A stretch of 64,000 nucleotides of DNA from Novosphingobium sp. FSW06-99 (GTDB taxonomy: Bacteria; Pseudomonadota; Alphaproteobacteria; Sphingomonadales; Sphingomonadaceae): positions 62,001 through 126,000 of the forward strand of contig NZ_KQ954251.1 in the NCBI RefSeq assembly GCF_001519065.1. Direction: 5' to 3'. Position numbers and translations under genes: made by a program. A model generated the notes under the pieces. The model worked only from the letters and a program-made list of their open reading frames with translations, made no database searches and had not been told where the DNA came from. Positions 8,358-17,016 of the stretch are shown here, one piece after another. Positions within the stretch are counted from its first letter, which is position 1. Every line of letters starts with the position of its first letter.

Positions 8358-9899
8358 TCAATCCATCGCGACGACATGGTCGCTGGGGGCCGGGCGGCGG
8401 GCAAACCAGACCAGCGCGATGGTGAGCACCGACATCCACCCGCACAGCCAGAACAGTTCGAGCGACGACAGCAGGTAGGACTGGCCGATCACCTGGCGAT
8501 AGATCGACGCGGCAGACTGCAGGGGGTTCATGCCCTGGGCCTGCAACTGCGCGATCGCGCCATGATAGGCGGGCGCGGCCGCCGTGGTGACTTCGGTCAG
8601 GCGTTCCTGGTGCAGTGCCTCGCGCCGGTCCCAGAATGTGGTGATCAGCGATGCGGCAAAGCTGCCGGCGGTGATGCGGGCAAAGTTCGAGATGCCGCTG
8701 GCCGAGGGCAGGCGTTCGGCGGGAATGCCGTCGAGCGAGATGGTCAGCAGTGGCACGAAGAAGAAGCACATCGCCAGCCCCTGCAACAGCATCGGCACCG
8801 CCAGTACGAAAAAGCTGGCATCGGGGGGGTAGAGCGACCGCAACAGATAGGACCCGCCGAACGCGGCAAACGACAGTGTCGCGGTGATCCGGGGATCGAA
8901 CTTGATGCGCCCGGCCAGCGGGGTCAGCACGACGGCGACCACGCCTGCGGGTGCAGCCACCAGGCCCGCCCAGGTGGCGTTGTAGCCAAGATATTCCTGC
9001 AGCCACAGCGGCAGCAGCAGATTGTTGGCAAACAGCAGGGCATAGCCCAGACACAGCGCGATCGTGCCAAAGGTGAAATTGCGGCTTTTGAAATTGGACA
9101 AGTCGACCGCCGGGTTGGCATCGGTCAGTTCCCAGATCACCCAGGCGATGAAGCCGACCACCGCGCACAGCGCCAGCACCGTGATCATCGGATTGGCAAA
9201 CCAGTCGCGATCCTTGCCCAGATCGAGGAACGTCTGCAGGCTGAACACCCAGAACACCAGCAGGCCCAGCCCGACGGTATCGATCGGCAGTTTTTGCGTC
9301 GGGGTTTCGCGCGCGGCAAGGTGGCGCAAGGTGACGAGGCCCGCGATGATCCCCACCGGCACATTGATCAGGAAAATCCAGCCCCAGTAGTAATTATCGG
9401 AAATATACCCGCCCAGCACCGGGCCGAGCACCGGCGCCGACAGCGTGGTGATCGCCCAGATGCCCAGCGCGGTGCCGCGCTTGTGCGCGGGAAAGATCGA
9501 AATGAGCAGCGCCTGGCTGCCCGGGATCATCGGCCCCGATACCGCGCCTTGCAGGATGCGAAACGCGATCAGGACATTGAGGTTCCATGCCAGGCCACAC
9601 ATCAGCGAGGCCAGCGTGAACAGGAATACCGAGGCGACGAACGTGCGCACCACGCCGAACCGCGCCATCAGCCAGCCGGTCAGCGGCACGGTCACGCCAT
9701 TGGCAACCGCGAACGAGGTGATTACCCAGGTGCCATCATCGGTCGACACGCCAAGGTTGCCTGCCACTGTCGGCAGCGCGACATTGGCGATCGTGCCGTC
9801 GAGCACTTGCATGAATGTGCCAAGCGCCAGCGCGATCGACGCAACGCGCAGGGCCGCCCCGCTCAGCGGGGGCAGCGCAGGGGCGGCGGGCGCGCTCAC
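8358..9899 (-). CDS. DHA2 family MFS multidrug efflux permease (EmrB-like)
   Basis: A 513-residue, 14-helix major facilitator of the DHA2 family. It carries the signature LDGTIANVALPTVAGNLG early in TM1, then TGWLMARFGVVRTF, GPVLGGYISDNYYWGWIFLINVPVG and further helices to the C-terminus. It would export hydrophobic toxic compounds across the inner membrane, coupled to the HlyD partner and the outer-membrane factor encoded upstream. The start is the GTG at 9899, which overlaps the stop of the HlyD gene (GTGA). A longer open frame upstream is the shadow of that gene. It is last in a five-gene operon with marR. Confidence 0.93.
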   Translation of the reverse strand: MSAPAAPALPPLSGAALRVASIALALGTFMQVLDGTIANVALPTVAGNLGVSTDDGTWVITSFAVANGVTVPLTGWLMARFGVVRTFVASVFLFTLASLMCGLAWNLNVLIAFRILQGAVSGPMIPGSQALLISIFPAHKRGTALGIWAITTLSAPVLGPVLGGYISDNYYWGWIFLINVPVGIIAGLVTLRHLAARETPTQKLPIDTVGLGLLVFWVFSLQTFLDLGKDRDWFANPMITVLALCAVVGFIAWVIWELTDANPAVDLSNFKSRNFTFGTIALCLGYALLFANNLLLPLWLQEYLGYNATWAGLVAAPAGVVAVVLTPLAGRIKFDPRITATLSFAAFGGSYLLRSLYPPDASFFVLAVPMLLQGLAMCFFFVPLLTISLDGIPAERLPSASGISNFARITAGSFAASLITTFWDRREALHQERLTEVTTAAAPAYHGAIAQLQAQGMNPLQSAASIYRQVIGQSYLLSSLELFWLCGWMSVLTIALVWFARRPAPSDHVVAMD

Positions 9900-11116
9900 C
9901 GCACCGATCCGATGTTCCGGGCGATGATGTCGCGAATGCGCGCTTCGGTGGCGGGGCCGCCATCGACGCTGGCCTGCACCCCGCCCGCAGGTGCCTTGCT
10001 CGCCCCGACAAATGCGCCCGAACGGTTGGTGGTGTCGACCGTGACATCGACCGACAGGCCGATCCGCAGCGGCGTCTTGCGCAGTTCGGCGGGATCGAGC
10101 GCGATCCGTACCGGCACCCGCTGGACGATCTTGATCCAGTTGCCCGAGGCATTCTGCGGCGGCAACAGCGCAAAGGCATTGCCCGAACCCGCGCCCAGAC
10201 CCAGCACTTTGCCGTGGAAGGTGATCGCGCGGCCATAGATATCGGCCTTGATCGCCACTGGTTGCCCGACGCGCAGATCGGCGAGCTGGGTTTCGCGGAA
10301 ATTGGCGTCGATCCACAGGCTGTCGAGCGGCACCACCGCCATCAACGGCGTGCCCGGCGCAACGCGCTGGCCCAGTTGCACGGTGCGCTGTGCCACCACG
10401 CCCGCCATCGGCGCCTTGAGATCGGTATAGGCCAGGTTGATCGCAGCCAGCCGGACGGCGGCAATCGCCGCCAGCACGGCGGGATTGTCATAGACGCTGG
10501 TGCCTTCGACCGCGCTTTGCGCCTGGGCCTTGCGGGCGGTTGCCAGCGTCAGGCTGGCGCGGGTTGCCGCCACCGTGTCACCGGCGTGGCTCAGTTCTTC
10601 GCCTGACACGGCGCCCTGGGCATAGGCCGACTGGCGGCGGCTGACGTCGGCCTGTGCTTTGCCCAGATCGACTTTGGCCTGGGCGATTTCGGCAGCGGCC
10701 TGGTCGACCGTGGCGCGTTGCGAGCGATAGGCGCGCACCGCTTCGCCCAGGTGGGCTTCGGCGGCCTGCAACGCGGCGACCTCGGTCGCCGGGTCAAGCT
10801 CGATCAGCGGTTGCCCGCGATCGACATGTTGCGTGTTGTCGGCGTGCAGCGCGACCACCGTGCCATCGACGCGGCTGGTGATCGACACGATATCGCCGCC
10901 GACATAGGCATCGTCGGTTTCTTCGGTCGGGGCGGCCATCAATTGCGTGGCACCATAGCCCAGCCCGCCCAGTACCAGCGCGGCCCCCAGCAGCAGCAGG
11001 CCGCGTTTGCGCGCGCGCGGGTTGCCCCGGATTGCCGGTTCCACCGTGCCGAGCGTCCTGGCGAGCGTTGCGCTATCCAGCTTTTCGGCCGGATCGATTG
11101 TGGTGTGCGTGTTCAT
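9896..11116 (-). CDS. HlyD/EmrA family membrane fusion protein
   Basis: A 406-residue periplasmic adaptor. A cytoplasmic N-terminus is followed by one transmembrane helix (about residues 37-55, GLLLLGAALVLGGLGYGATQL), a lipoyl half-motif (DGTVVALHADNTQHVDRGQPLIELD), a long coiled-coil hairpin and the second lipoyl/beta-barrel part (LKAPMAGVVAQRTVQLGQRVAPG, LWIDANFRETQLADLRVGQPV). It joins the MFS permease to the outer-membrane factor. The start ATG overlaps the stop of the outer-membrane factor gene (ATGA). Confidence 0.93.
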   Translation of the reverse strand: MNTHTTIDPAEKLDSATLARTLGTVEPAIRGNPRARKRGLLLLGAALVLGGLGYGATQLMAAPTEETDDAYVGGDIVSITSRVDGTVVALHADNTQHVDRGQPLIELDPATEVAALQAAEAHLGEAVRAYRSQRATVDQAAAEIAQAKVDLGKAQADVSRRQSAYAQGAVSGEELSHAGDTVAATRASLTLATARKAQAQSAVEGTSVYDNPAVLAAIAAVRLAAINLAYTDLKAPMAGVVAQRTVQLGQRVAPGTPLMAVVPLDSLWIDANFRETQLADLRVGQPVAIKADIYGRAITFHGKVLGLGAGSGNAFALLPPQNASGNWIKIVQRVPVRIALDPAELRKTPLRIGLSVDVTVDTTNRSGAFVGASKAPAGGVQASVDGGPATEARIRDIIARNIGSVR

Positions 11117-12546
11117 GAGCGGGACTCCACCTTGGTGGTTGAAACGAGCGGGTGATGGGGATCAAAGCCGCCGCCGAGCGCGGCGATCAATTGGATGCGC
11201 TTGGCCAGCGCGTCGGCCTGCAGGTCGATCAGCGCCTGTTCGGCCTCAAGCAGGCGAAATCCGCTGTCGATCGCATCGAGACGCGACCCCAGGCCAGACG
11301 ATATCCGCACCTGATCCAGCCGCACCGTGTCGCGCAATCCGGCAACGACCAGGTTTTGCTGCGCCAGATCGGCATCGGCCGAGCGGACCAGTGTCAGCGC
11401 GTCGGCGGTTTCGCGCACCGCGCCGAGCACCGACGTGTTGTAATCGGCCACCGCGATGTCGAGTTCGCCCGTTGCGGCCTTGTAGTTGGCGGTCAGTCGC
11501 CCGCCTTCAAAGATCGGCACGTGGATGGCCGCGCCGCCGCCATAGGTCGTGGCGCCCGATGTCAGAAACTGGCCAAAGCCGATCGCGGCCAGCCCGGTGA
11601 ATGCCTGCAGATTGACGTTCGGCAGAAAATCCGCGCGCGCCACTTTGCGTCCGGCCTCGGCTTCGCTGATCCGCGCCTGCCCCGCCAGCAAGTCGGGGCG
11701 GCGCCCGATCAGATCGGCGGGCAGCACGTCGGGCACCACCGGCGTCGTGCCCAGCGCCAGCGTCGGCGGGGTGATCGTGCCATAGAAATCGGCGCCCTTG
11801 CCGACCAGCGCGGCCAGCGCGTGGATCAGCACATCATGTTGTTGCTGCGCACGCACCTCGGCCTGCCGCGCCTGCGCCAGCAGCGTTTCGGCGGTGCGCA
11901 TGTCGAAATCGCTGGCCAGGTTGCTCGATTTGCGTGCGCGGATATAGGCCAGTGACTGTTCGCGGGTGGCGACAAAACCGCGCGCCACCACGATCTGCTG
12001 ATCGGTGCGGGCAAGCCCGATATAGGCCTGCGCAATCGCGGTCGAAATCGCCAGGCGCGCCGCTGCCGCATCAAAGCCTGCCGCATCGACGGCGGCCTTC
12101 GCCGCGCTGACCCGCGCCCGCTGGCGCCCGAACAGGTCGAGATCCCAACTGAGCCCGGCCTGCGTCGTGGCGATGTTCTGGTTGGTCCCGGCAAACGGTG
12201 GCGGGATCAGATAGTGGTCGGGAAAGCGTTCATGGGTTACCCCGGCGTCGATCCCCACTTGCGGCAACAGCCCGGCGTGTTCGCTGCTGACAGTCGCCTG
12301 GGCGACGCGCAAGCGGGCGAGCGCGGCCTCAAGGCTGGGATTGTCGGCCAGCCCGGCATCGATCAGGCGGTCCAGTTGCGGGTCGCCAAAGGCATCCCAC
12401 CAGCGTTCGGCGATGGGCGCCTCGGCCTGCGCCAGACCGAGCGTTGCGGGTGCAATCGCGGTGACCTGGGGTTGAATATGGGGGATTTGCGCACAGCCCG
12501 CCAGGGCGACCGCAAGCAGCGAGGGGATCAGGGCCAGGCGTTTCAT
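11113..12546 (-). CDS. Outer-membrane efflux lipoprotein (NodT/OprM-like)
   Basis: A 477-residue TolC-type outer-membrane factor with a lipoprotein signal (MKRLALIPSLLAVALAGC, lipid Cys18). The two long coiled-coil repeats and family blocks are visible: WWDAFGDPQLDRLIDAGLA, TQAGLSWDLDLFGR, IGRRPDLLAGQARISEAEA and GGRLTANYKAATGEL. It forms the outer-membrane channel of the MarR-linked efflux pump. The ATG follows the marR stop directly and its own stop overlaps emrA. Confidence 0.93.
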   Translation of the reverse strand: MKRLALIPSLLAVALAGCAQIPHIQPQVTAIAPATLGLAQAEAPIAERWWDAFGDPQLDRLIDAGLADNPSLEAALARLRVAQATVSSEHAGLLPQVGIDAGVTHERFPDHYLIPPPFAGTNQNIATTQAGLSWDLDLFGRQRARVSAAKAAVDAAGFDAAAARLAISTAIAQAYIGLARTDQQIVVARGFVATREQSLAYIRARKSSNLASDFDMRTAETLLAQARQAEVRAQQQHDVLIHALAALVGKGADFYGTITPPTLALGTTPVVPDVLPADLIGRRPDLLAGQARISEAEAGRKVARADFLPNVNLQAFTGLAAIGFGQFLTSGATTYGGGAAIHVPIFEGGRLTANYKAATGELDIAVADYNTSVLGAVRETADALTLVRSADADLAQQNLVVAGLRDTVRLDQVRISSGLGSRLDAIDSGFRLLEAEQALIDLQADALAKRIQLIAALGGGFDPHHPLVSTTKVESRS

Positions 12547-13023
12547 TCAAGCCTCCAAGCGGGTGCAGGTGTCGTGCCTGGCGCAGCGATCGAAGCAGTA
12601 CGCCAGCCGCCCAAGCAGAGTGATCAGGATGTCGATTTCGCGGTCGTTGAGGCTGGCCAGCACGTCGGCCAGCCGCACGTCGATTTCGGGCGCCGCCATG
12701 CGCAGCGCGGCGTGGCCGCTGGGGGTCAGGTGCAGGCCGTTGGGGTTGCGCCAGGTGCCATCGCGAACGACCAGTCCGCGCGCCTCAAGCCCGGTGGCAA
12801 GGCGCTTTGCGGTATCCAGCGTCACGGCAAGATCGACTGCCAGCGCGCGGATTGTCGGGGTGCCCATCTGATCGAGGCAATTGAGCGCGTTCCACTGCGA
12901 AAAACTGATGTCAGCTATGCCGAAATGCGCGGAAACCCGGGCTTGCAGCGCGCGCCCGACCCGGCGCATCAGCGGCGCCAGATGGGCGATACGCCGCGTC
13001 GCGCGCTGTTCGTCGCGTGCCAT
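12547..13023 (-). CDS. MarR family transcriptional regulator
   Basis: A 158-residue winged-helix regulator of the MarR type: dimer helix at the N-terminus, SFSQWNALNCLDQMGTPTIRALAVDLAVTLDTAKRLATGLEARGLV as the DNA-binding core (starting about residue 43), wing, and C-terminal helices. The ATG at 13023 is used rather than the GTG three bases earlier. It overlaps the stop of the preceding gene by one base (TGATG). Being inside the efflux operon, it most likely represses the operon and is released by a ligand that the pump exports. The C-terminus holds three cysteines (C144, C148, C153 by my count), which could allow redox or metal control; that is inference. Confidence 0.9.
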   Translation of the reverse strand: MARDEQRATRRIAHLAPLMRRVGRALQARVSAHFGIADISFSQWNALNCLDQMGTPTIRALAVDLAVTLDTAKRLATGLEARGLVVRDGTWRNPNGLHLTPSGHAALRMAAPEIDVRLADVLASLNDREIDILITLLGRLAYCFDRCARHDTCTRLEA

Positions 13024-13427
13024 CACCGGCCGCCCTTGCGATCGGCGGCAACCAGCCCGCCGCTGAACGCGTCGAATGTCATATGCAGCGCGGCAATCTG
13101 TTCGCTGGTATAGCCGGCGGTGATCAGCGCAGAGGTTGCTGCGGCGGGCACTGCGTGGCTGCCGCGTCGACGCAACAGCATGCCATATTGGCGCAAAGCT
13201 TCGAGTTTTTCGCTGCCGAGCGGCAACGGCGCCTCGCTACCGAACAGGAAGGCCAGCACGCGGCCGATGCGTCCCGAAGCGGCCTTGGCGCGGTGTGCGT
13301 CGGACCAGGCGATATCGAGCACGACTTGTTCGGTGCGCGAAAACGCCGGCGTGGGCAACAACGCACCGATCGAGGCGATCAGCCCGGTGTGGTCGACCAG
13401 ATCGGCATGGGTCAGGGGCAGGCTCAT
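13023..13427 (-). CDS. Conserved hypothetical protein, first gene of efflux operon
   Basis: A 134-residue soluble protein of unknown function starting MSLPLTHADLVDHTGLIASI. It has no signal peptide or membrane segment and appears helical. The start ATG at 13427 has an AAGGA site 7-12 bases upstream; the longer frame to 13520 runs through the leader hairpin and is rejected. It is the first gene after the leader terminator and its stop overlaps the marR start. A role in sensing or in modifying the exported compound is possible but not shown. Confidence 0.6.
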   Translation of the reverse strand: MSLPLTHADLVDHTGLIASIGALLPTPAFSRTEQVVLDIAWSDAHRAKAASGRIGRVLAFLFGSEAPLPLGSEKLEALRQYGMLLRRRGSHAVPAAATSALITAGYTSEQIAALHMTFDAFSGGLVAADRKGGR

Positions 13428-13493
13428 GCGGGGATGTCCTTTCGGCGCAAAGCCACCGCCGTGCGCCCGAACAGGCGCGCCGCGACAGGCTCG

Positions 13494-13551
13494 AATAAAA
13501 AAGGGCCGGTCCGTACCCACGGGGGGGCAGGGGGAGGTGGGTACGGACCGG
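13494..13551 (-). terminator. Intrinsic terminator in the leader of the MarR efflux operon (candidate attenuator)
   Basis: On the minus strand a perfect 15-bp stem is formed by 13551-13537 and 13520-13506 with a 16-base C-rich loop, followed by CCC and six T residues (13499-13494). This is a strong intrinsic terminator pointing toward the efflux operon and ending 67 bases before its first start codon. No minus-strand gene lies upstream that it could terminate, because the next gene upstream is the divergent LysR gene. It therefore sits in the operon's own leader. Confidence 0.7.
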
Positions 13552-13614
13552 AGCAGGGGCGGGGCCGTTCAGGGGGGGCGGCGCCGTCTCTCTTGCTGCT
13601 GAAACCGATCTAGA

Positions 13615-13629
13615 TTTGCACGGTGCAAA
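13615..13629. promoter_or_regulatory. Operator-like palindrome (LysR-type T-N11-A)
   Basis: The perfect dyad TTTGCAC-G-GTGCAAA lies between the divergent LysR gene (start 13680) and the MarR efflux operon. It contains the T-N11-A core of LysR-type sites (13616-13628). It may serve the adjacent LysR for self-control and control of the efflux operon. A MarR site is the alternative. Confidence 0.5.
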
Positions 13630-13679
13630 GGTCCAAGATCATCGCCCTTGGTTACCCAACTTTTGCGGTATGGCGGCAC

Positions 13680-14582
13680 ATGGAACTTCGGCAGTTGCGC
13701 TATTTCCTGGCCTTGAGCCGGACCATGAACTTTACCCGCGCGGCCGAAGAGGTGAATATCGCGCAGCCGCCATTCAGTCGGCAGATCAGCAATCTGGAAG
13801 ATGAATTGGGCGTACGCCTGATCGACCGGGATTCGCGTCCGATGCGGCTGACCAGTTCAGGCGAGTTCTACCGCGAGCGCGCGCAGGAGATTATCACGCG
13901 GATCGACCGGCTGAAACACGACACCATCCGGTTTGGTCGCGGCGGGCGGCAGATCCTGCGGATCGGGTTCGAGGTCTATGCGCTCTACAGCCATTTGCCG
14001 CCGGTCATCAAACACTTGCGCGAGTTGAACCCGCACCTCGACATCGATCTGAAGGTGATGTCGTCGACCGACCAGATGCTGGGCATCCGCAACGGTGAAA
14101 TCGATGTCGGGCTAAGCCGTGAACTGGCGCAGGACGATACCATCGAACAAGTGTTGATCCGCCGTGACACGTTCGTTGTCGCGCTGCCGGTCGGCCATCC
14201 GCTGGCGCGTGACAACGCAACACCCTTGCGACTGGCCGATCTGGCGGGCGAAACGCTGATCCGGTATCACGACAGCGCAGCGGGTCGGCGTGCCGATCCG
14301 GTCGTGCGGCTGATGGAGCGGGCCAATTTCACGCCTTTGCGCGAAACCGCGCTGGGCGATGTCCAGGCCGCGCTCGGGCTGGTTGCGGCCGAGGCAGGGG
14401 TCTGCGTGGTTCCCGCCACGGTGCGCCGCATGCGCGGCGACGATGTCGTCTATGTGCCGCTGGGCGAGCCGGGGGCCTTCAACGACATCTATCTGGCCAG
14501 CGTCAAAGGCTGGAATTCGCCGATCCTGCGACAGACGCTCGATGAACTCGAGCGTCTGATCGCGCCGCATGAAAGGCCCTGA
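13680..14582 (+). CDS. LysR family transcriptional regulator
   Basis: A 300-residue LysR regulator starting MELRQLRYFLALSRTMNFTRAAEEVNIAQPPFS, a classic LysR helix-turn-helix, followed by the effector domain (ILRIGFEVYALYSHLPPVIK onward). The chosen ATG at 13680 matches the family N-terminus; the longer frame from 13623 adds an unrelated 19 residues. It is divergent from the MarR efflux operon and convergent with the aldo/keto reductase gene (3-base gap). Its effector is unknown; the N-terminal half resembles regulators of aromatic compound degradation. Confidence 0.9.
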   Translation: MELRQLRYFLALSRTMNFTRAAEEVNIAQPPFSRQISNLEDELGVRLIDRDSRPMRLTSSGEFYRERAQEIITRIDRLKHDTIRFGRGGRQILRIGFEVYALYSHLPPVIKHLRELNPHLDIDLKVMSSTDQMLGIRNGEIDVGLSRELAQDDTIEQVLIRRDTFVVALPVGHPLARDNATPLRLADLAGETLIRYHDSAAGRRADPVVRLMERANFTPLRETALGDVQAALGLVAAEAGVCVVPATVRRMRGDDVVYVPLGEPGAFNDIYLASVKGWNSPILRQTLDELERLIAPHERP

Positions 14583-14585
14583 CAG

Positions 14586-15527
14586 TTACTGTGGGCGGGG
14601 GACAAATCCCGGCACCCCGGTTTCCACCACCGCATTGAACCGCACGGTGGTGGCGATATCGTCGCGCATCGCCCGCATCGCCTTGTCGGGAAGCGCGGCA
14701 AAGCCGAAGTTTTCACTGATGTGATCGGGGTTGGTCGAGGTCGTCAGCATGGCGGTGCCGCGTTGCACCGCCCAGGCCAGCGCGACTTGCGCCGGGGTCT
14801 GCCCGGTGGCCTGCGCAATCGTGGTGATTACCGGATCGTCGGTCAGGCGCGGCGCCATGCCGTGGCCGAGCGGGGCGAATGCCAGCAGGACAATGCCCTG
14901 TTCCCGGCAATAGTCGAGCAAGTCCCATTCGGGCAGATAGGGGTGCGCCTCGACTTGCACGACCGCCGGCTTGATGCGGGCAATCGCGACAATCTCTTTC
15001 AGCGTGTCGAGGCGGATGTCGGACAGTCCGATCGTGCGGCATTTGCCCTGATCGACCAGCAGTTCCATCGCGCGCCAGGTTTCGGCGAGCGTGACCGTGG
15101 TATCATAGACCGGGCGCCCTTGCGCATCGCGCGGATGATGATCATCGCCCGGCGGAAACGCGAACGGGGTGTGGATCAGATAGCAATCGATCCAGTCGCA
15201 TTGCAGACGCTGCAAGCTGGCCTCCAGCGCGGGACCGACGCGGTCGGGGCGGTGGTTGGTGTTCCACAGCTTGGTGGTCACGAACACATCCTCGCGCCGG
15301 ACGGTCCCGGCGGCAATCGCCTCTTGCAGCGCGGCGCCGACAATATCTTCGTTGCCGTAAAGCTCGGCGCAATCGAGGTGGCGAAATCCGGTTTCCAGCG
15401 CGGCGATGATCGCGCGGCGCGCCGCCGCCGGGTCACGGATCAGGGTGCCGAAACCGGTGGCGGGCATCGCAGCCGCGCCATCGGCCAGCGGCAGGGTGGT
15501 TTCACGAAGAGGGTCATGCAGGGTCAT
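14586..15527 (-). CDS. Aldo/keto reductase
   Basis: A 313-residue NADPH-dependent (beta/alpha)8 reductase. The catalytic tetrad context is visible: FRHLDCAELYGNE (Asp and Tyr), VFVTTKLWNTN (Lys), CYLIHTPFAFP (His), plus AVVQVEAHPYLPEWDLL and the NADP-binding C-terminal part. The start ATG at 15527 has GGAGA 6-10 bases upstream. It follows the second efflux operon after 41 bases on the same strand, so it may be co-transcribed and reduce reactive carbonyl compounds that the pump also handles. That link is inference. Confidence 0.9.
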   Translation of the reverse strand: MTLHDPLRETTLPLADGAAAMPATGFGTLIRDPAAARRAIIAALETGFRHLDCAELYGNEDIVGAALQEAIAAGTVRREDVFVTTKLWNTNHRPDRVGPALEASLQRLQCDWIDCYLIHTPFAFPPGDDHHPRDAQGRPVYDTTVTLAETWRAMELLVDQGKCRTIGLSDIRLDTLKEIVAIARIKPAVVQVEAHPYLPEWDLLDYCREQGIVLLAFAPLGHGMAPRLTDDPVITTIAQATGQTPAQVALAWAVQRGTAMLTTSTNPDHISENFGFAALPDKAMRAMRDDIATTVRFNAVVETGVPGFVPRPQ

Positions 15528-15568
15528 TCGGGGTCTCCTTTGGGGGGGGATTGAGGGTCCGGGGGTCG

Positions 15569-17002
15569 TCATGGGGCATTGCGGCTGGCGAGCCGGTGGG
15601 CAAAGGCACCGTCGGCATTGCCGCCAAGCGCCACCGCCAGTTGCACGGTGTCGAGATATTGCGCGGTGCGGGCCTGGATCTGGCCCAGCAGCGCGCGGTG
15701 CCAGGCGCGCTGGGCTTCGACCACGTGCAGCAGATCGATCTCGCCCGCGCGGTAGGCCACCTCGTTCAGTCGCAAGTTCGCCTGGGCCGATTGCAGGGCA
15801 CGGTCCTGCGCGACGGTTTCATCGCCATCGTGGTTGATCGCCTGCAGCACGTCGGCGACCTGGCCCAGCGCGCGGATCACGGTCTGCCGGTATCCGGCCA
15901 GTGTCGCGTCATAGCCGTCAATGGCGGCGCGGCGATTGGCGGTGAGCGTGCCGCCCGAAAAGATCGGGCCGGTCAATCCGCCCGCCAGGCTCCACAACGT
16001 GCCGATCCCCGGTCCCGCCTGAGCCAGCGAAGCCGACAGTTGCAGGTGCGGATAGAGATCCGCAGTGGCCACGCCGACGCCCGCACTGGCGGCATGCAGT
16101 TCGGCCTCTGCGGCCAGAATATCGGGCCGCGCGTGCGCCAGATCCGACGGCAGGCTGACCGGCAGAGTGTCGGGCAGGGCAAAGTCGGTCAGGTCGAAAT
16201 CGGGCGGCACCCAGTCGGCCGGACCCTTGCCCGCCAGCATCGACAGCGCGTGGCGCGCGACATCGCGTTGCTGCGCCAGCGGGGGCAACAGCGTTTCGTC
16301 CTGCGCCAGTTGTGTTTCGGCCAGCGACACGTCGACCTGGGTTGCACCACCCAACCGGTGACCGGCGCGCACCAGCGCGAGGTTGCGGCGATCATCGGCC
16401 AGCAGCGCCTGGACCGCATCGATCTGCGCCCGCGCCGATGCCAGCGTCAGCGCCTGGCTGGCGACATCGCCGGTCATCGTCAGATAGGCGGCATCGTAAC
16501 GGTGGGTCTGCACGGCGGCGCGCGCGGCCTGCTGTTCGACGCGGCGCCTGTTGCCGCCGAACACGTCGAAATCAAACCCGACGGTCGGACCGACGGCATA
16601 GAAATTGGACGTTTCGACGACATTGCCGTTGACCGAGCGGGCCCGGCCGCCGCTGGCGCCGAAGCTCGCTTGCGGGCGCAGGCTGCCGCGCGCGGCGGCA
16701 ATTGCTTCGTCGGCCTGCGCTATGGTTGCATCGGCCGCCACCAGATCCTGGTTGCCCGCGATCGCCCGGCGCATCACCGCATCGAGCCTGGCCGACCTGA
16801 AGCGGGCCCACCAGTCGCCGTCGGCGCGATCGCCAAGGCGCAGGCGCGGTGCCAGCGCGGCTTCGGCCTGGGTATCATAATGGGCCGATGCGATCGGCGC
16901 TGGGCGCTGAAAATCGGGTCCTGTGGTGCAGGCCGACAGGGCGGGCAGCGCGATCGCGGTGATCAGTGCGGCCCGGAACGAACGAAGCAGAGCATGGGTC
17001 AT
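15569..17002 (-). CDS. Outer-membrane efflux lipoprotein (second copy)
   Basis: A 477-residue TolC/NodT-type outer-membrane factor with lipobox LSAC near residue 24 (ITAIALPALSACTTGPDF). Family blocks include DGDWWARFRSARLDAVMRRA, VGPTVGFDFDVFGGNRR, ARPDILAAEAELHAASAGVGV and NEVAYRAGEIDLLHVVEAQ. The ATG at 17002 is chosen because AAGG lies 11 bases before it. A GTG at 17020 that overlaps the MFS stop is the alternative. It is the third gene of the TetR-linked efflux operon. Confidence 0.9.
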   Translation of the reverse strand: MTHALLRSFRAALITAIALPALSACTTGPDFQRPAPIASAHYDTQAEAALAPRLRLGDRADGDWWARFRSARLDAVMRRAIAGNQDLVAADATIAQADEAIAAARGSLRPQASFGASGGRARSVNGNVVETSNFYAVGPTVGFDFDVFGGNRRRVEQQAARAAVQTHRYDAAYLTMTGDVASQALTLASARAQIDAVQALLADDRRNLALVRAGHRLGGATQVDVSLAETQLAQDETLLPPLAQQRDVARHALSMLAGKGPADWVPPDFDLTDFALPDTLPVSLPSDLAHARPDILAAEAELHAASAGVGVATADLYPHLQLSASLAQAGPGIGTLWSLAGGLTGPIFSGGTLTANRRAAIDGYDATLAGYRQTVIRALGQVADVLQAINHDGDETVAQDRALQSAQANLRLNEVAYRAGEIDLLHVVEAQRAWHRALLGQIQARTAQYLDTVQLAVALGGNADGAFAHRLASRNAP

Positions 17003-17016
17003 GGCAAACAACGCCT

